64,000 bases of DNA from Lepisosteus oculatus (GCF_040954835.1 NC_090703.1:13387001-13451000); one strand, 5' to 3'; counted from the stretch's first letter, positions 1-11,821 are shown. Numbers and translations: made by a program. The notes: generated by a model from the sequence alone, not told the origin.

Positions 1-258
1 CATTCAAAAGTCCCGCTGTGCCCAGAGAAGAAATACCATCAACAAGAGGAGGAATGCAACTATTGCTGAACAAATCAACAAGCTCACAAGCTCTCAACGA
101 GATACAGATTACCCCCTGCTCAACTGAAACCATCTCAGGCAAGAGAGTGCAGAATCGGTTCAAGGAATCCCAGTCACACTCAGAAGTTACCAGAGGTCCT
201 GGGGAGCCACAGAAGAGGACCCAACAGCACCGTAAAAATGTCAAAGGAAAGGCCTTAC
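1..258 (-). other. NID2: NID2 intron 4 (start only)
   Basis: Sequence downstream, in NID2 sense, of the exon 4 donor GTAAGG at 253-258. The exon 4 reading frame stays open through the donor to the window edge, so an intron-retaining transcript would not stop within view. The canonical donor and the nidogen alignment both favour splicing here. No repeat or other gene was recognised. Confidence 0.6.
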
Positions 259-929
259 CCCCACTGTCAAAGTTCACAACTTCATCCACACTGACGACGT
301 GTCCGCCTGGGTTGTGAGGGGGTGTGCTCTCCAGGATGGGGACCACTTCGCCAATGGGATAGACTGACAGCAAGTCCAGCTCAGCAGGGGCAGGCTGGGA
401 GGTGGACGGCTCAGGCGCCTTGCCGTCTTCAGAAGGAAGATTTCTGAGCTGGGGATTTGCCCTGGGACGGGAAGCTCTAGACAGGGAAGCTTGGGTGGCA
501 GGGACTTCCATCCGAGGGGGCTCCGTTTGAAGGTCGGTGTTGGAGGCCTCTGGATATAGACGGTCGAGCTCTGAGTCAGGCCCGTTTTCGGCCACGGAAT
601 AAGGGGGCGGCTGCACAGAAGCAGGGCCCAGCTCTTGGGTCCCGGGATAGGAGGGAAGAAGGACTGTCGGCTTTTTTGAAGCCAGGTCAGGAAGGTCTGT
701 GGTTGGATACTCAAGGTCTGTTTCACCTTCATAGTCCTCCTCGGGGTAATCCTCTTCAGGATAGTCTGGCTCAGGCTGCAGGGGACCATTGGAGGCACTC
801 TCCAGAGCTGGGGCCACGGGGCCATGCTCGGCATGAACTCCCCCAGCCACTGCAGGCACAACATTGGGCAGAGTGAAACTGCTCCCCATGTGGAAGAGCC
901 AAAGCCCTGGAACACCTGAGTTTCCCACC
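259..929 (-). CDS. NID2: Nidogen-2, coding exon 4 (post-NIDO acidic linker)
   Basis: Fourth coding exon, 671 bp. It is entered in phase 2 after acceptor TTCTGCAG (one base completes the Gln of exon 3) and left in phase 1 at donor GTAAGG. The first residues, VGNSGVPGLWLFHMGSS, match the conserved end of the nidogen NIDO region. The rest is the low-complexity linker before the first EGF and G2 beta-barrel domains. An acidic, Tyr-rich stretch (DYPEEDYPEEDYEGETDLEY) follows, where human NID2 also has an acidic Tyr cluster, so tyrosine sulfation is plausible. A Pro/Ser/Glu-rich tail ends in VSVDEVVNFDSG, just before where the family continues toward VFTYN. The longest open frame here (274-1026) is a different, shadow frame; the true frame has no ATG of its own because it is internal. 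The remaining NID2 exons lie off the left edge. Confidence 0.85.
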
Positions 930-1774
930 CTGCAGAATCGGAAAGTAACAGCATTGAGATCATGTCTGTGGGCAAGCAGTACCACCAAGAACACGTCTGC
1001 TGTGAACAATAAAAGTAATATGACACTAGCGTTCATCAACGAAGAAGTGTAGAAATTAAACCACAGAGTAAAAGCCCACAACTGTCCAAACAGCACAAAA
1101 GAAAATTCAATCGACAGTATTTTTTTACTACAGCTTTACTATTCGGATTCTATGGGGAAGTTAGGGTGCAAGACAGTCAAATCTGCAGGTCAGTCAAGGT
1201 TTAAATGCATTATCACATAATCAATATTACTAACCTTTCACACAATTATACATAAGCCCAAATGTATGCAAGTAAAAAATTCTTATTAAAGTAAATTCAC
1301 ACTAATAGCTTTATTATTATTATTTCAGTACTGTAAAAAATACAAAAGTACCCTATTACTTATTATTATTATGTATTATGTATTATTATTACAGCATACT
1401 CTACGGTACTCTAAAAATTAAAGTGTAATTCAAGCGCGCTGAAAAATACTGACAGCAACAGAAGATGCAACTTGAAATTAAGGGTAGAACTGGACATTTT
1501 CCAAATATTTTGTATTTCCCAGGTGGTAAAAAGGATTTTATATTGGCTTATGGAGAAAATGCCAGTCAGCAGCAATTCCAGCAACTAAAGGCCAGAATTT
1601 AGAAGAAAGATTGTCCTGTACTTAATTTATCATTTTAATTCTTTCCACAAACTAAAAGCTTCAAAAAAGAGCCTCAACTCAAAACAATTCTGCTTTTGAT
1701 GAAAACGTGGCCTTTGAAAATTTGCGTCTATCTTTGCCAATATGCTTCTGCTGGTTCCAAAACCGTTTACTTAC
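930..1774 (-). other. NID2: NID2 intron 3
   Basis: 845 bp between donor GTAAGT (1769-1774) and acceptor TTCTGCAG (ending at 930). It is AT-rich with short ATT-rich simple sequence near 1312-1395. No coding segment or classified repeat was seen. Confidence 0.75.
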
Positions 1775-2016
1775 TGATAAAGGTCCTTGACAGTCTGTTC
1801 TGTGCTGGTGACACTGTAGTAAGGCCCCTCCGTGCGTGAGAATATCAGGTAGGTAATTTCTCCCCTGCTGAAGCCCACACGGGCAGGCAGCTCCAGATGG
1901 ACATTGTAAGACTCTTTGGGACGGGTGCCAAAGAACTGGAGCCCATCCTCAGGGTAGAGGAACAGTGCATACGTGTTGGTCTCATCATATGCAAGCACTG
2001 CCTGGAAAGTGTTCAC
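1775..2016 (-). CDS. NID2: Nidogen-2, coding exon 3 (NIDO domain, second half)
   Basis: 242 bp, from acceptor TTAG|GTG to donor CA|GTAAGT (phase 2 exit). Translation begins [20 protein letters not shown] and contains the conserved runs [27 protein letters not shown] and [18 protein letters not shown]. These align almost residue for residue with the C-terminal half of the NIDO domain of vertebrate nidogen-2. The frame joins exon 2 in phase 0 without loss. The NIDO domain is part of the N-terminal G1 globule of nidogen. This secreted protein links laminin and collagen IV networks in basement membranes. Confidence 0.93.
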
Positions 2017-5000
2017 CTAAGCATGGGAAACCACACGTCAACATACACTGTACAGTAAGTTACACTTGAAGCCATGCTAACTATGGTAGCCATGATAACA
2101 GAGAGAACTATTTTGAAGCTGAATGGTCCTGAAGTATTGGAAGTAGATGTTGTACGGTTCATAGTCAAGCAGTAGACTCTCAAAATAATACCAGAATAAT
2201 GAAAATTCAAGCCCTAAAGATCACAATAGTAACCACTCATCGATTTGTAAGTAAATAGGAGCACGCGCCTCAGATTATGACTATTCATCAGAGAAAAACC
2301 AGAAATTAATCAAAATGCAGATTATCTTCGCAGGTAATAAGAAATCATCTTAACAGCATTTCTTAGGAATCTGCTGAATGGTAACAGATGTAAGTTTATG
2401 CAACTAAAATAATTTGATCTCAATATTCTACAAAATGTAAAGGAGCACTGCAGATGAAGTTTATGCAGTTACTTAGAAGTAAGAGAAACAGTAACACAGA
2501 GTCTCCTGTTAACTGCATTCTAGATGACAGCATTTCAGCATGTACACAGAGTTCCCTCACTGCAGACTGTGTCCCCCACCTACAGGTTATCAAACTTCAT
2601 TTAAACAGAAAAGGTACTGGGATTATTCAGAACCTAACCTGGATAGTGAATATTTTCTGAAGTGATATGTTTTGTTTTTCATTTTTACTAGTCTGGTGTG
2701 TAGGTCTAACAGTTGAAACTTTGTTGTTGATGGATTTTTATCTTCTTTTATCTGAGGTTAACAGAAGGGTCACCATAGCCACTCAAACAGGCGGCCTTCA
2801 TTGACATTTTGACCAAGTTTAGGGAGAATGACTTTTGCAATAGTTGATTTGACATCGGATGCTTGTGCAAATGGCTCTCTTTTCCTCAAAGAGAGACTCA
2901 ATTTGTGTTGCCTCTCCTCCAGTGGAAACCCCTCCATATTGTTGTCCCCCAGCGGGAGAGCAGCATCTGGCCAGGACTGGATAGAAAACCGCACGTCAAA
3001 TTCCACAGATCTGAACCCCGAGCTCTCATCAGAAAACCACACTGCCTCCAAGCAATGTTCAAGCACGTCTATAAACAAGATTGCTTAAAGATGTTATTCT
3101 AAACAATTAGGCACCCACACGTGGCTGAGAACAGATGGCTCTGGCTGAGGTTGACAGTTTTTGCAAGTTGTCTGATGGCATGGCGTACCTCTGAAACCGG
3201 GAGCACAGCAGGTTGAAGGCTAGCTTTGGAAAAAATGCAAAAACAAACCTGCTGGTTTAATCTTAAAGAGTTTGTATAATTGCCAACTCCCTCTAATATC
3301 TCTACCTTGAAGCAGTGGGAAGGTGGGTGGTTGGGGAAGTTATGTTATCTGCAGCAGGAAGTGATGAAGAAGTTATGAAACTATGCAACAGAGATAGTAG
3401 AGAAAAATCTGCTATCAAATCTCTTGATGCCACAAGATGGGCACTGAGTAATGCAAAACATTAACACAGTAATAAACCTGAACAAGACTGAAACAGATAC
3501 GGACTCAATAACAGAATATTGCCTGAAGGAGGAATAGCTGTAGATACTTTATATCCATAAAGCAAACTCATTACTGTCTTCCAGTTTGAATACAGATGGC
3601 TCATTTCATAGAAATGAAAAAAAAAAACTTTAAAAAAAGGTTAAAAATGAGAAGGCTTCACGTATTTAATTTGTTTGGTTATTAATGTGAGTGCCGTCAG
3701 TGTTTCCTTAATGGCCTATGAATTTTAATCTCGTTTCATTATGTTTGATTTTTAGAATATCATCAGGCCATGGAGATTTACAGTATATTACATTCACCTA
3801 TTGACTCCTAACACTCATGCCTATTCTATGTTGAAAATATTTAATTCAGGTACATTCCTTAGAATGAGGCCTGCTGCTAGTTACTTCCTTACTATGTTTC
3901 TCTGTGTTTTTGAATTGTGCAGCATTAGAAATACATACAGTATTAGTGAAAATACATAGCATATTATCTTATATTACTAATACCTTGCATGTGAACAATT
4001 GGTAATTGTCAGTCTACCTCATCAAGTCCTCTACTTTTCTGTCAATCTTAATGCACTGCTATTAATACTGAAAATACAGAGACGTGCTCATATTAAATTG
4101 GTCTCATACAATCGAACATGAAAACTTTCTCCAACACAGCCATCTTATCCCTCAGCTGAACAGAAAATAATAATTTAATCTGTTCGTTCAAAGCAGGCTC
4201 AAGTAGGGACCTGTGTGAGTGTGAAAACTGCAAAAGAACAAGTAGAGTTTATTTGTACACCAAAAAGTAGAAAGAAATTTTGGCTGTGGGGTCAGGTGTG
4301 AGCCTTTGTCTTTTTTATTCAACCAGCGTATGATGACCATCCCTAAAATCAATTTTTAAGACTGTACAGAAAAGCTGTAACAACTTGTGTTGATTAAAAG
4401 TCTTACTCATAAAACACTTTTACACACAAACGTTTTTTCTCTTTTATGTATTTGTGTATTCATTCACCATTCCTCACATACTAAGTCTGCTCTAATCATT
4501 TTCTTGTGATGCCCCACAATTCAGGAAGTTTAAGTTATAAGTTCTTTACCTGAAAGAAGTGCTAAATTGATCCAATTAAAGTTTAATTTAACCAATTTAT
4601 CCTTTCACCATGGCACTGGGCTCTTGACAATTTAATGACATAGAAAACCTGCGTGATTTCAGATCTTCCTAACCAGACTTGGGAACACCTGTGTCATCTC
4701 AACAGCTGCAATAAGTATTTAATGTGGGGTTACAGATGTTTCACATGGATAAATCTCAGACATTTAAAACAAGAGAAGTGCTTACTTACTGTGTAAACAC
4801 TGTGTTTATCCTTCTGCATTTTAGCATTTTTTCCAATAAATCTGAGATTTTCAGTTATTGGACATACTTTTACTCATAAGATATGACTTGTGTGCCCTAA
4901 TTTGTTGAAATGTCTTTAATGTTTGAAGGTCTCAAAGAATCAGATTAAGAACAGAACTCAATTTTTGCTATGGGCACCAGGCTGCAGCTGTACACTAGGT

Positions 5001-5516
5001 TTCTATGTAGAACACAGAACTTTCTTTCAGCACTATTTTCCCCAAAGACTTGATGCTTAAATAATGCAATATTATACTACAGCAGTACTGCTCAAAAATG
5101 TATATAGCATAAACATGAATTTTGGCATTTCCATGCTAAAAACAATTCTATAGGATGTGAATTCTATAAATTGAAATGCAGATATTTTTTAATCACATGT
5201 ATGCACAATACAGAATGTACACAAGACACCAATTAGAAGGAGTGAATTGATGATTCACTAGCGAAGTTCTACTTACATGATGGCTATTCAGATTGTTTTA
5301 AATCTGTTTGTGAGCAAGAGAGAAGCTTTTTTAATGTGGCTGACTGATGCATCCTAATGCGTCCTTTAAGCAAACTACTGCTGTCTCCTCTCTCTCTCAG
5401 CAATACACCTGACCCTTGTTGTTTTAACAAGCAGTATGGTATCTGGCCGCTGTATTTGTGGAGCAAATATTTATTCTAAGCCTAAAAGAGTAACTTGATG
5501 AACATGGCGACCATAC
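2017..5516 (-). other. NID2: NID2 intron 2
   Basis: 3.5 kb intron between donor GTATGG (5511-5516) and acceptor ending at 2017. It is mostly AT-rich unique-looking sequence. The only notable part is an open segment at 2770-3090, listed separately. No classified repeat was seen. Confidence 0.75.
2770..3083 (-). other. Unassigned open segment in NID2 intron 2
   Basis: On the NID2 sense strand a roughly 100-codon stretch is open from an acceptor-like CTTGTTTATAG to a TGA at about 2770-2772. Its composition is protein-like, less AT-rich than its surroundings (for example VWFSDESSGFRSVEFDVRFS and a terminal GRLFEWLW). I do not recognise the family. The opposite strand is also open over most of it, so part of the signal may be compositional. 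It could be a relic exon or retrocopy fragment, or chance. No ATG with supporting context opens the frame. Confidence 0.25.
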
Positions 5517-5819
5517 CCTGTTGGAAGGCTCAGAGTTACGGGTCAGCTCCTCGTAAAGGCCTACGTTCTCCCAGGTGGCGATAACGGCGTGGGTGGGTGT
5601 GAAGTTGCTGTCTGGAAACCCTCTCTTGACCTCCTCTCCAGCCCGCAGTAAGACGCTGGGGGACTCGTCCAGTCGGTAAAAGACTGTGCCTTTCCCCTTG
5701 CTGGTGTCGATATCAGCCAGGAAGGGTGCAATGACTGGGAAGTCCGTGGGAAAGCCGTCGTCCACATACTGTGTCTCCCGGGGAAGATCCTGAGCTGAGA
5801 TGATTCCATTGGTGGCCAC
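5517..5819 (-). CDS. NID2: Nidogen-2, coding exon 2 (NIDO domain, first half)
   Basis: 303 bp, phase 0 at both ends: acceptor CTTTTCAG|GTG, donor AGG|GTATGG. Translation begins [20 protein letters not shown] and includes [37 protein letters not shown] and a final SEPSNR. This is the classic NIDO-domain opening (TNGIIS, [16 protein letters not shown], FTPTHA.IATWE) with close agreement to mammalian NID2. Codons above the donor join exon 3 as SNR|VNTFQAV, as expected. GTG here is an internal Val codon, not a start. Confidence 0.94.
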
Positions 5820-6982
5820 CTGAAAAGGAGATCAAATGCCAGCCAAACAAGATGTTAATTTTGACAAACAAAGTACCTATCTGAACACATTTGTTCTGCG
5901 TTTTGATAAGCTTTTTGTGTTTTTGAGGAAAATCGCATAGGGGAGGTCTGTTGACCTAGTTAACCTATTGTTAACTAATGTAACTAATCTAGTGTTTGTT
6001 CATTTGTTTCCTGATCCATACTGTATGATTCAGATAGTATTGGTTTTCCTAGAAGATTTTACCTCTTAGTCTTGGTATATTCCCCCTTATTCCAGTTAAG
6101 GAATCTGAAACTTCAGCTGCTCAGTGACTTGCTCACTGTTGTTAACTAATTAGTTCTCACAGCTTGATAGTTTAAACAAACTGTGAGATTTTTTTCCAGT
6201 TTAGGATGAGGTTACAAACGTAAGAAAAACAACTGGAAGATGACAGAATTAAGTACTTCACTGCCATTTAGGGAGTCTAATTGTAACTATTCAGTTGGAC
6301 ATTTGGCATAGCTCCAATCCCTTAACTCATGAGAATTGTGTCTAATGCACATGAATAATTATTTTAACATGCAATATATTGTGCAAGGAAAGAGAAATGG
6401 TTGGCAAAGTCTGTTCATAGCAGTACTTAAATGTAAATGAGCCTCTTTGCTTCTCTTCTGAACAGAACTAAACATTTACATATTGAAAATGATTAATTTC
6501 TGATACAAAAGTGAATATACAGTAAATTTAAGTTTTGTTGTATCATGTAGTAGTAGCAGAATAGTTTCACACAGGTACATTTCGCTTTATTGTAAATGAG
6601 ATAATGAATATCGTTGCCGTCTTGGTTGAACAGCCTCTTAAAGAATCATACATGAAATCATTATTTTCAGTTCACATTATTTGCTTCAAAACCAGCTTTG
6701 CAACTTACAGCATAGAAAATCTATGCATACCCAAACAACAAACATTAAACATTACTGCACCAGTTAAAAAAAAGAAAACCAGCACTGTGTTTTATACATA
6801 CTTTAGATTCTGATAAAGCTTGCTTACTAAAGGAAAATTGTGTATTTTATTAATGTTATTCGTTGCAATTGACATTTTTCCAGTGATTTGCAAATACCGA
6901 CCCTTATCATAAAGTCCTTAATTCAAACTTTACTCCCGATGCTGGAATAGTGGAAAATGAATGAATAACTGTACCGACTTAC
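5820..6982 (-). other. NID2: NID2 intron 1
   Basis: 1.16 kb between donor GTAAGT (6977-6982) and the exon 2 acceptor. AT-rich; no repeat or gene recognised. Several short chance frames are present and have no support. Confidence 0.75.
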
Positions 6983-7186
6983 ATAGAGTTCGCTGAACTG
7001 TGCCTCGTAAAAAAACATGGGCTTCTTCAGTCTGAGTACTTCGGATGTTTCATCGTCCCCCTCTTGAAGAATCAAATCGCCACTTTGTGTCCCATAGGGA
7101 AAAAGGTCTGTCCTTTGAATCGCAGATGCAATATACACAGTCCACGACAGCTTTAAGAAGAAAACTGTCAAAACTTTGTCCCACAT
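6983..7186 (-). CDS. NID2: Nidogen-2, coding exon 1 (signal peptide and N-terminus)
   Basis: 68 codons from ATG at 7184-7186 to donor TAT|GTAAGT. The protein starts MWDKVLTVFFLKLSWTVYIA, a hydrophobic signal peptide probably cleaved near Ser-Ala 21-22. It is followed by LFPYGTQSGDLILQEGDDE and FFYEAQFSELY, which match the conserved LFP.G...GD..LQEGDDE...FYEA.FS.LYV of nidogen-2. The frame is open further upstream but this is the only ATG that leaves a proper signal peptide. Gene identity as NID2 rather than NID1 rests on the LQEGDDE match and on the PTGDR-PTGER2 neighbourhood. The gene is incomplete: only four 5' coding exons (259-929, 1775-2016, 5517-5819, 6983-7186) are in the window. Confidence 0.92.
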
Positions 7187-10100
7187 TTTAATTTCGAGAT
7201 TAAAACAAAAAATGTTGCATTGATCTGGATAAAATTCACTGAATGAAAGAGATGGGGGCGTTAAAAATGCCACCGGGGAGTGAAGACAAACAGTTGCAGT
7301 GATTTTCCTTAATTTCTATAGCCAAATGCAGGAATTTCAGACCAGATCAACTTCTACCTCTGACCCAAACTTAACTAGAAAGTAAATGGGAGGGTTTAAA
7401 AAGAGCAAAGAGAGATCTCATTGGCTGTGCTCTTTTTAACTGACAAGACACTGGGCACCATCTGTTTTCCATTAAAAACTTTTTTTTTAGAAGTCAAACC
7501 CACAAAAGAGTTTCTCATAGCCTTCTCGCCCTGCCTTTTAACAGGAATGATTCCATTAGTATACAGCCTGTATGACTGCTTATACTTTTTAAATAATTCT
7601 TAAGTTTACCCCGCCCAGCAGTTTACAGATGGCTGTGAGGTTTGTGGATTTTCCTAAATTATAGTTAAATTCACCCAAACTGCGTTTCGTGTGGATTAAC
7701 ACGTACACGCAGATTCTGGTATTCCGTTCAATTATACTTCTGTGTTAACCTGATATGACCCTTAAAGAGGTTTTATATTTATAGGCTACAAAAGGGTCAA
7801 GAGCTTATGATTAGGTAGATCAGGGGAAAAGAAAGCGTGGACTCTTAATATTTACTGCTACAGGCACAAAACACTGTCAAATACCACATCGTTTTCTCAA
7901 GAAAATAAGTGAAACATGCGACTGAGTAGCCCGTTTCACAAAACCTGATATTCCACAAAGAAAAAAAATGCAAAAGAAGTGAAGGTTTCGGCGTTTAAAC
8001 ACGCTAATAACATTTAAAAATGTGGTTTCCTTGCATCTGGCCAAATTTGAAAATGTTCTACCATTGGAGTCGGGCATGCAAGACTTTCTTAGCCATAAAA
8101 GGCGTTATATGACTCGTCTGTGTTTTAGTATTGACCATTTTTTGTTTTCTTTTTCTCTCATTCCAAAACGATTGCACCCTACCTTTTAGGGGGGTGGGGG
8201 TTAGGGAATTGCGAAGTGACAAAAAAAACAGCCCCCTAAGGATGTGTCCGAGCATGAGGGAGATGTCCTGCCGGTTGGTCTCCGGCTCCATCTGCACTGT
8301 CAGCCCCCCAACACGTGGCCTATAATGACTGGCGTCGCTCTTTCTTCAGTGCCGCGTAGCGCTCATGTATTTGGATTTACTCATAAGTCACGGACGCTTT
8401 CGGTTTTAAAATCAACACAGCGTTATAATCGATTAGAATCAAGTTACTTCCATTCGAAGAAAATGATTAAGCCAGACGCCGCTAATTTCCAGTCCCAGAT
8501 GGACATTATGCCTAAACCAGGGAAAAGTAAATATGAAAATTATCAAAATATTAGAGTTTAGTTCATAGGCATATTTAGCAATATCAATGTTTTGTACGTG
8601 CAGTTAGCGGGAACCACGGCTAATTGGTAAAATGGCTTTGAAATATTTCTATACACGACTGTAGCTATATGCAAAAATTGAGGGCTGAAGGTCTGTTCTT
8701 CAGGAGGCTATAATATCAGGAGAAAACCTTAAAAGCGTAGTCTTTTAACACCTTCTGCTACAGCTGTTGCTAGTCTCTTGTGCGCGATTTGTCCAGGGGT
8801 TTTCGTGGACTTACTTTAAAGAAACACAGGAATGTCCCGAATGGCTATATTTTGGAAGCGCGTTTCTTCTGTGTATTCTAAACAATTATATTATTTGTAC
8901 TCCCCGAGTGCTTCTGCAAAATGATATCTCGGATCTTGGCCTCTCGCAGCTGCAGAGATGGATCTGACTTGGTTGACTGGTCTCACGGCCTCTAAAAAGA
9001 TATTGGCGCAGCAATACCGGGCTCCCCTGGCATTTATTGGGTGCTGTCCAATCTTAATAACTATGACCTGCGAGGCTCGGAGTGGGGAGGCGGACCCCAT
9101 CAAGTCCTTATTTTATATAGCCTCTGTCGAACACTAAGGGAAGCGTGTTTTATATCATTCTGTTTTGGTCCCATTTTGTTCCGTTGAAACTTGAAAATTC
9201 AGAAAGAAAAACCTTTCAAATGCTTCTCTCCAGCTGTTCAATGCGATGCGAATAGACAGATAAGATGCATTTTAGTAGGCTAAAGTTTGAAAATCATTCA
9301 AAAATGAGCTGAACTCTTCTTCAGACGTTGCCCTATCAATTTTGTTTGCGATGGGATAAGACATTGATTTCCAATGGGAGTGAAAACAATTTAAGGATAG
9401 CCTCAGTCTTGTACTAACGTACAATTTTTAATAAGTAACCAACTTTGTATCTTTAACATTTTTAACTGAATCCCTTGCACACAGACTCCCGCAATTATCT
9501 CTTAAACCTCTGTAGGTTTAAGTACGTGACAACATCTACATCGGCTCAAAATACGTGCTGCCGGGGCGGTATGTGTGAAATACTGTTCCACGTAGGACAA
9601 ACATGAATCTTAAGAACACTTTATCAACACCAACCAAGGAAACTGGACTATTGAAAAAGGGTGTCCTTTGGGATTCCCGCTGCATATTTCGTCAAAGCAT
9701 ACTGCTCGCTCAATGGGCTGGTCGTTCGTACCCGGTAGTAAGAGTGACAAAGGTTTCACAGGCGCCCACAGTGCCTTTCATTTCGCAAAGAAGCTAGATA
9801 GGTGCAGAGGGCATTCGGACAGTCTTGCTCGGTTTGGTTGCTAGATAAGCACCCGGCTGCTTTGAAAAAATCCAGGGTATTAGTTTCAACGTCATGGCAC
9901 GGAGTGGCTGTGACCCAGACCATGGCCATGTTCCACAACCCCCTAAAAGCACTTCTTTGTAGATAAGGGGATCATTCAAATCAAACATGAATGCGGATAA
10001 TATTCCTTGTTGTTGAAAAACAGACTTTTAAAGAAAGCCGAAAATCTTCCCCAAGTAGATCCAATCCAAAGCCATTTTTCACTTTCACGTTTATATTTCA

Positions 10101-10383
10101 TCTTTGAGAACTTACATGGGTGCAGTGTATTGGAAGAACATTCGAAACGTAATACAGAAAGTAAAGAGCACGCACGCAAGGAGACCTTCCAAATGAGCTC
10201 AAATCGTGATCTGTTCGCCTGCTTTTCCGAAAACTGTTTGAAATAACGGTTTAACAAAACTAATGGTACGTGAGGGGAACTTGTCTTTCAAAATACTGTA
10301 CTTGAGTGCCCTCTGTTGGCTTAACATAATCATTGCATTCAGGTACAAAAAAACCCAAACATGGATGAGAACGCATGTGTCCC
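7187..10383. other. NID2 5' flank and NID2-PTGDR intergenic, left part
   Basis: Holds the NID2 5' UTR and promoter near the left end, then mixed unique sequence with no recognisable gene. A G-rich run lies at 8189-8206 and a moderately GC-rich patch at about 8930-9110. The many short frames here lack family resemblance or splice context. Confidence 0.6.
7395..7424 (-). promoter_or_regulatory. NID2: Candidate NID2 core promoter (CCAAT + TATA-like)
   Basis: Read on the - strand there is a CCAAT box (7420-7424) about 20 bp before a TATA-like TTTAAA (7395-7400). Both lie roughly 200 bp upstream of the NID2 ATG. A start site near 7365 would give a 5' UTR of about 180 nt. Inferred from motifs only. 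Confidence 0.35.
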
Positions 10384-10552
10384 TTTCAGTTCAGTTTATT
10401 TGTCATATGCACAGGTGCAATTAAATGCTTATTGCACGTGTGCTCCAATAGAAAGACATCATAGGGATCACCAAAAACACAAACATAGAACAACAGAAGC
10501 AATAACAATAAGTTAAATAACACACAACTTAAAAAAATGACGAACAGTGTAT
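10384..10552. repeat. Unclassified dispersed retroelement-like repeat
   Basis: Begins with a TTTATTTGTCATATGCACAG-like phrase and runs through AATTAAATGC to a run of short A-rich words. This phrase pattern recurs widely in fish genomes as a dispersed repeat, in my recollection. It directly abuts the SINE that follows. Confidence 0.35.
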
Positions 10553-10555
10553 CCT

Positions 10556-10862
10556 TCCTTTCATCCATTAATTTTCTCCCTGCTTTATCAATATAAGGAT
10601 GCGGGGAATCCCAGAAAGAAACAGGAGAAAGGCTGGCTACACCTTGGACGGTGCGGCGGTTTATTGTAGGTCACACACGGACACTCACCCCAGGGCCAGT
10701 TTTCCGAGGTGCTAATTAATTTACCAGTGTGTTTTGGACAGCCGGAGGAAACCGGAACACCCAGAGAAAACTCCACGCAGATAGCATCCCAAAACTTGAA
10801 CCCAGGGCCCCTTCGCTGCGCAGGGAGGAAATCTAACCACTGCGCAACTGTGCAGCCTCCGC
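10556..10862 (-). mobile_element. tRNA-derived SINE, DANA/HE1-like
   Basis: In - orientation the tRNA-like head lies at 10800-10862, with B-box-like GGTTCAAGTTTTGGGATGC and A-box-like AGTGGTTAGA. It is followed by the familiar body: ACTCCACGCAG..., GGAGGAAACCGG, CAATTAAT and the 3' phrase around GTGTAGCC...ATCCATTAATTTTC. Other members in this window are at 15500-15768 and 60425-61072. Old and diverged; not a functional tRNA gene. Confidence 0.6.
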
Positions 10863-11225
10863 GTAGAGCCATTCCGTGTCCGAATGAACTGGAGAAGTCT
10901 GCAATGTACGTGACTTGGCCCGCTGCCGTAATTCGGTGACTCCTGAGCTCTAATGTCAGTTCGTGTCTGGCCAATAGCTTCCCCCAATTTATTTGTTTCA
11001 CGGGATGGGGGATTCGTACAGAGCGCACTATGAGGTATTAGATTTAATACACTCGCTAATAAACGTTTCAGAAGACTGCGCCAAGGTAATCGAGAACGGT
11101 TTTCGTTATTTAGAAAAACCTTGATTTTGATTAGATACATTGTTTGGCAACTGATTTTTGTAATAGACTGCTGGAAGTATTGAATCGATACCAGATAGAC
11201 TGTGTTAACAAGAACAAAATACAAC

Positions 11226-11324
11226 ATCTGTATTGTTGCACATTGGTGGTGGTGGAGGGGAGTCCCCATTACCTGTAAAGCGCTTTGAGTGGAGTGTCCA
11301 GAAAAGTGCTATATAAGTTTAAGC

Positions 11325-11370
<46 letters not shown>

Positions 11371-11377
11371 AAAAGGA
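11226..11377 (+). mobile_element. DeuSINE 3' tail fragment with (ATT)n
   Basis: Contains TGCACATTGGTGGTGGTGGA, GTAAAGCGCTTTGAGTGGAG and GTGCTATATAAG, then about 14 ATT/TTA units (11331-11367). The same tail ends the full-length copy at 51060-51637, so this is a 5'-truncated copy. The GCGCTTTGAGTG...GCTATATAA tail is the L2-type LINE tail used by many fish SINEs. Confidence 0.65.
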
Positions 11378-11454
11378 AAGCTCAGCTTTGTGGACGAACA
11401 CTATCATGTTATGTCGAGTATTGAAGATACAGTACTCAGTTGTAAGAAATAATA

Positions 11455-11472
11455 CCCCGCGAGGTGGCGCTC
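11455..11472 (+). promoter_or_regulatory. CTCF-like motif
   Basis: CCCCGCGAGGTGGCGCTC fits the CTCF core CCGCGNGGNGGC well. It sits between the divergent NID2 and PTGDR promoters, where a boundary would make sense. Motif match only; a single short site can occur by chance. Confidence 0.35.
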
Positions 11473-11821
11473 TATTCACGAGACAAAAAGGCTTCTAGCA
11501 TTTGGTAAACTGAACAAAACTGAATTATTTATCTGTTTTAAAAAGACGCATAATAACTATCTTGTGACAATTGTGAAAATGTAATGACGTTTAATAGCCA
11601 CGCCTGGTGCTGACCATCAATATTTAGGGAGTTCTGTGGTCAAGGTCTATATGAACAATAAAACAATACACTGGTTTCACTTAAAAGTCTTATCGTGACT
11701 ATTTTTAACAACTTTTCATGTCCTACAAAACTGATGAAGTATGTAACAGCTACCACTGACCGAAACTTTAACAAGAGAGCAGTTCAAACAATGTAACATA
11801 AACAAAAATGTTAATTTTTAT

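Noticed and set aside
274-1026. 250-codon open frame on the - strand
   Set aside because: It overlaps NID2 exon 4 in another frame. The frame giving VGNSGVPGLWLFHMGSS is the one that aligns to nidogen-2 and joins exon 3 correctly.
8189-8206. G-quadruplex candidate
   Set aside because: Only three separate G-tracts of three or more; a four-tract motif is not present without splitting one run.
10721-11269. 182-codon frame on the - strand, and overlapping frames at 10588-11028
   Set aside because: They lie across a tRNA-derived SINE and flank, with no protein family resemblance.
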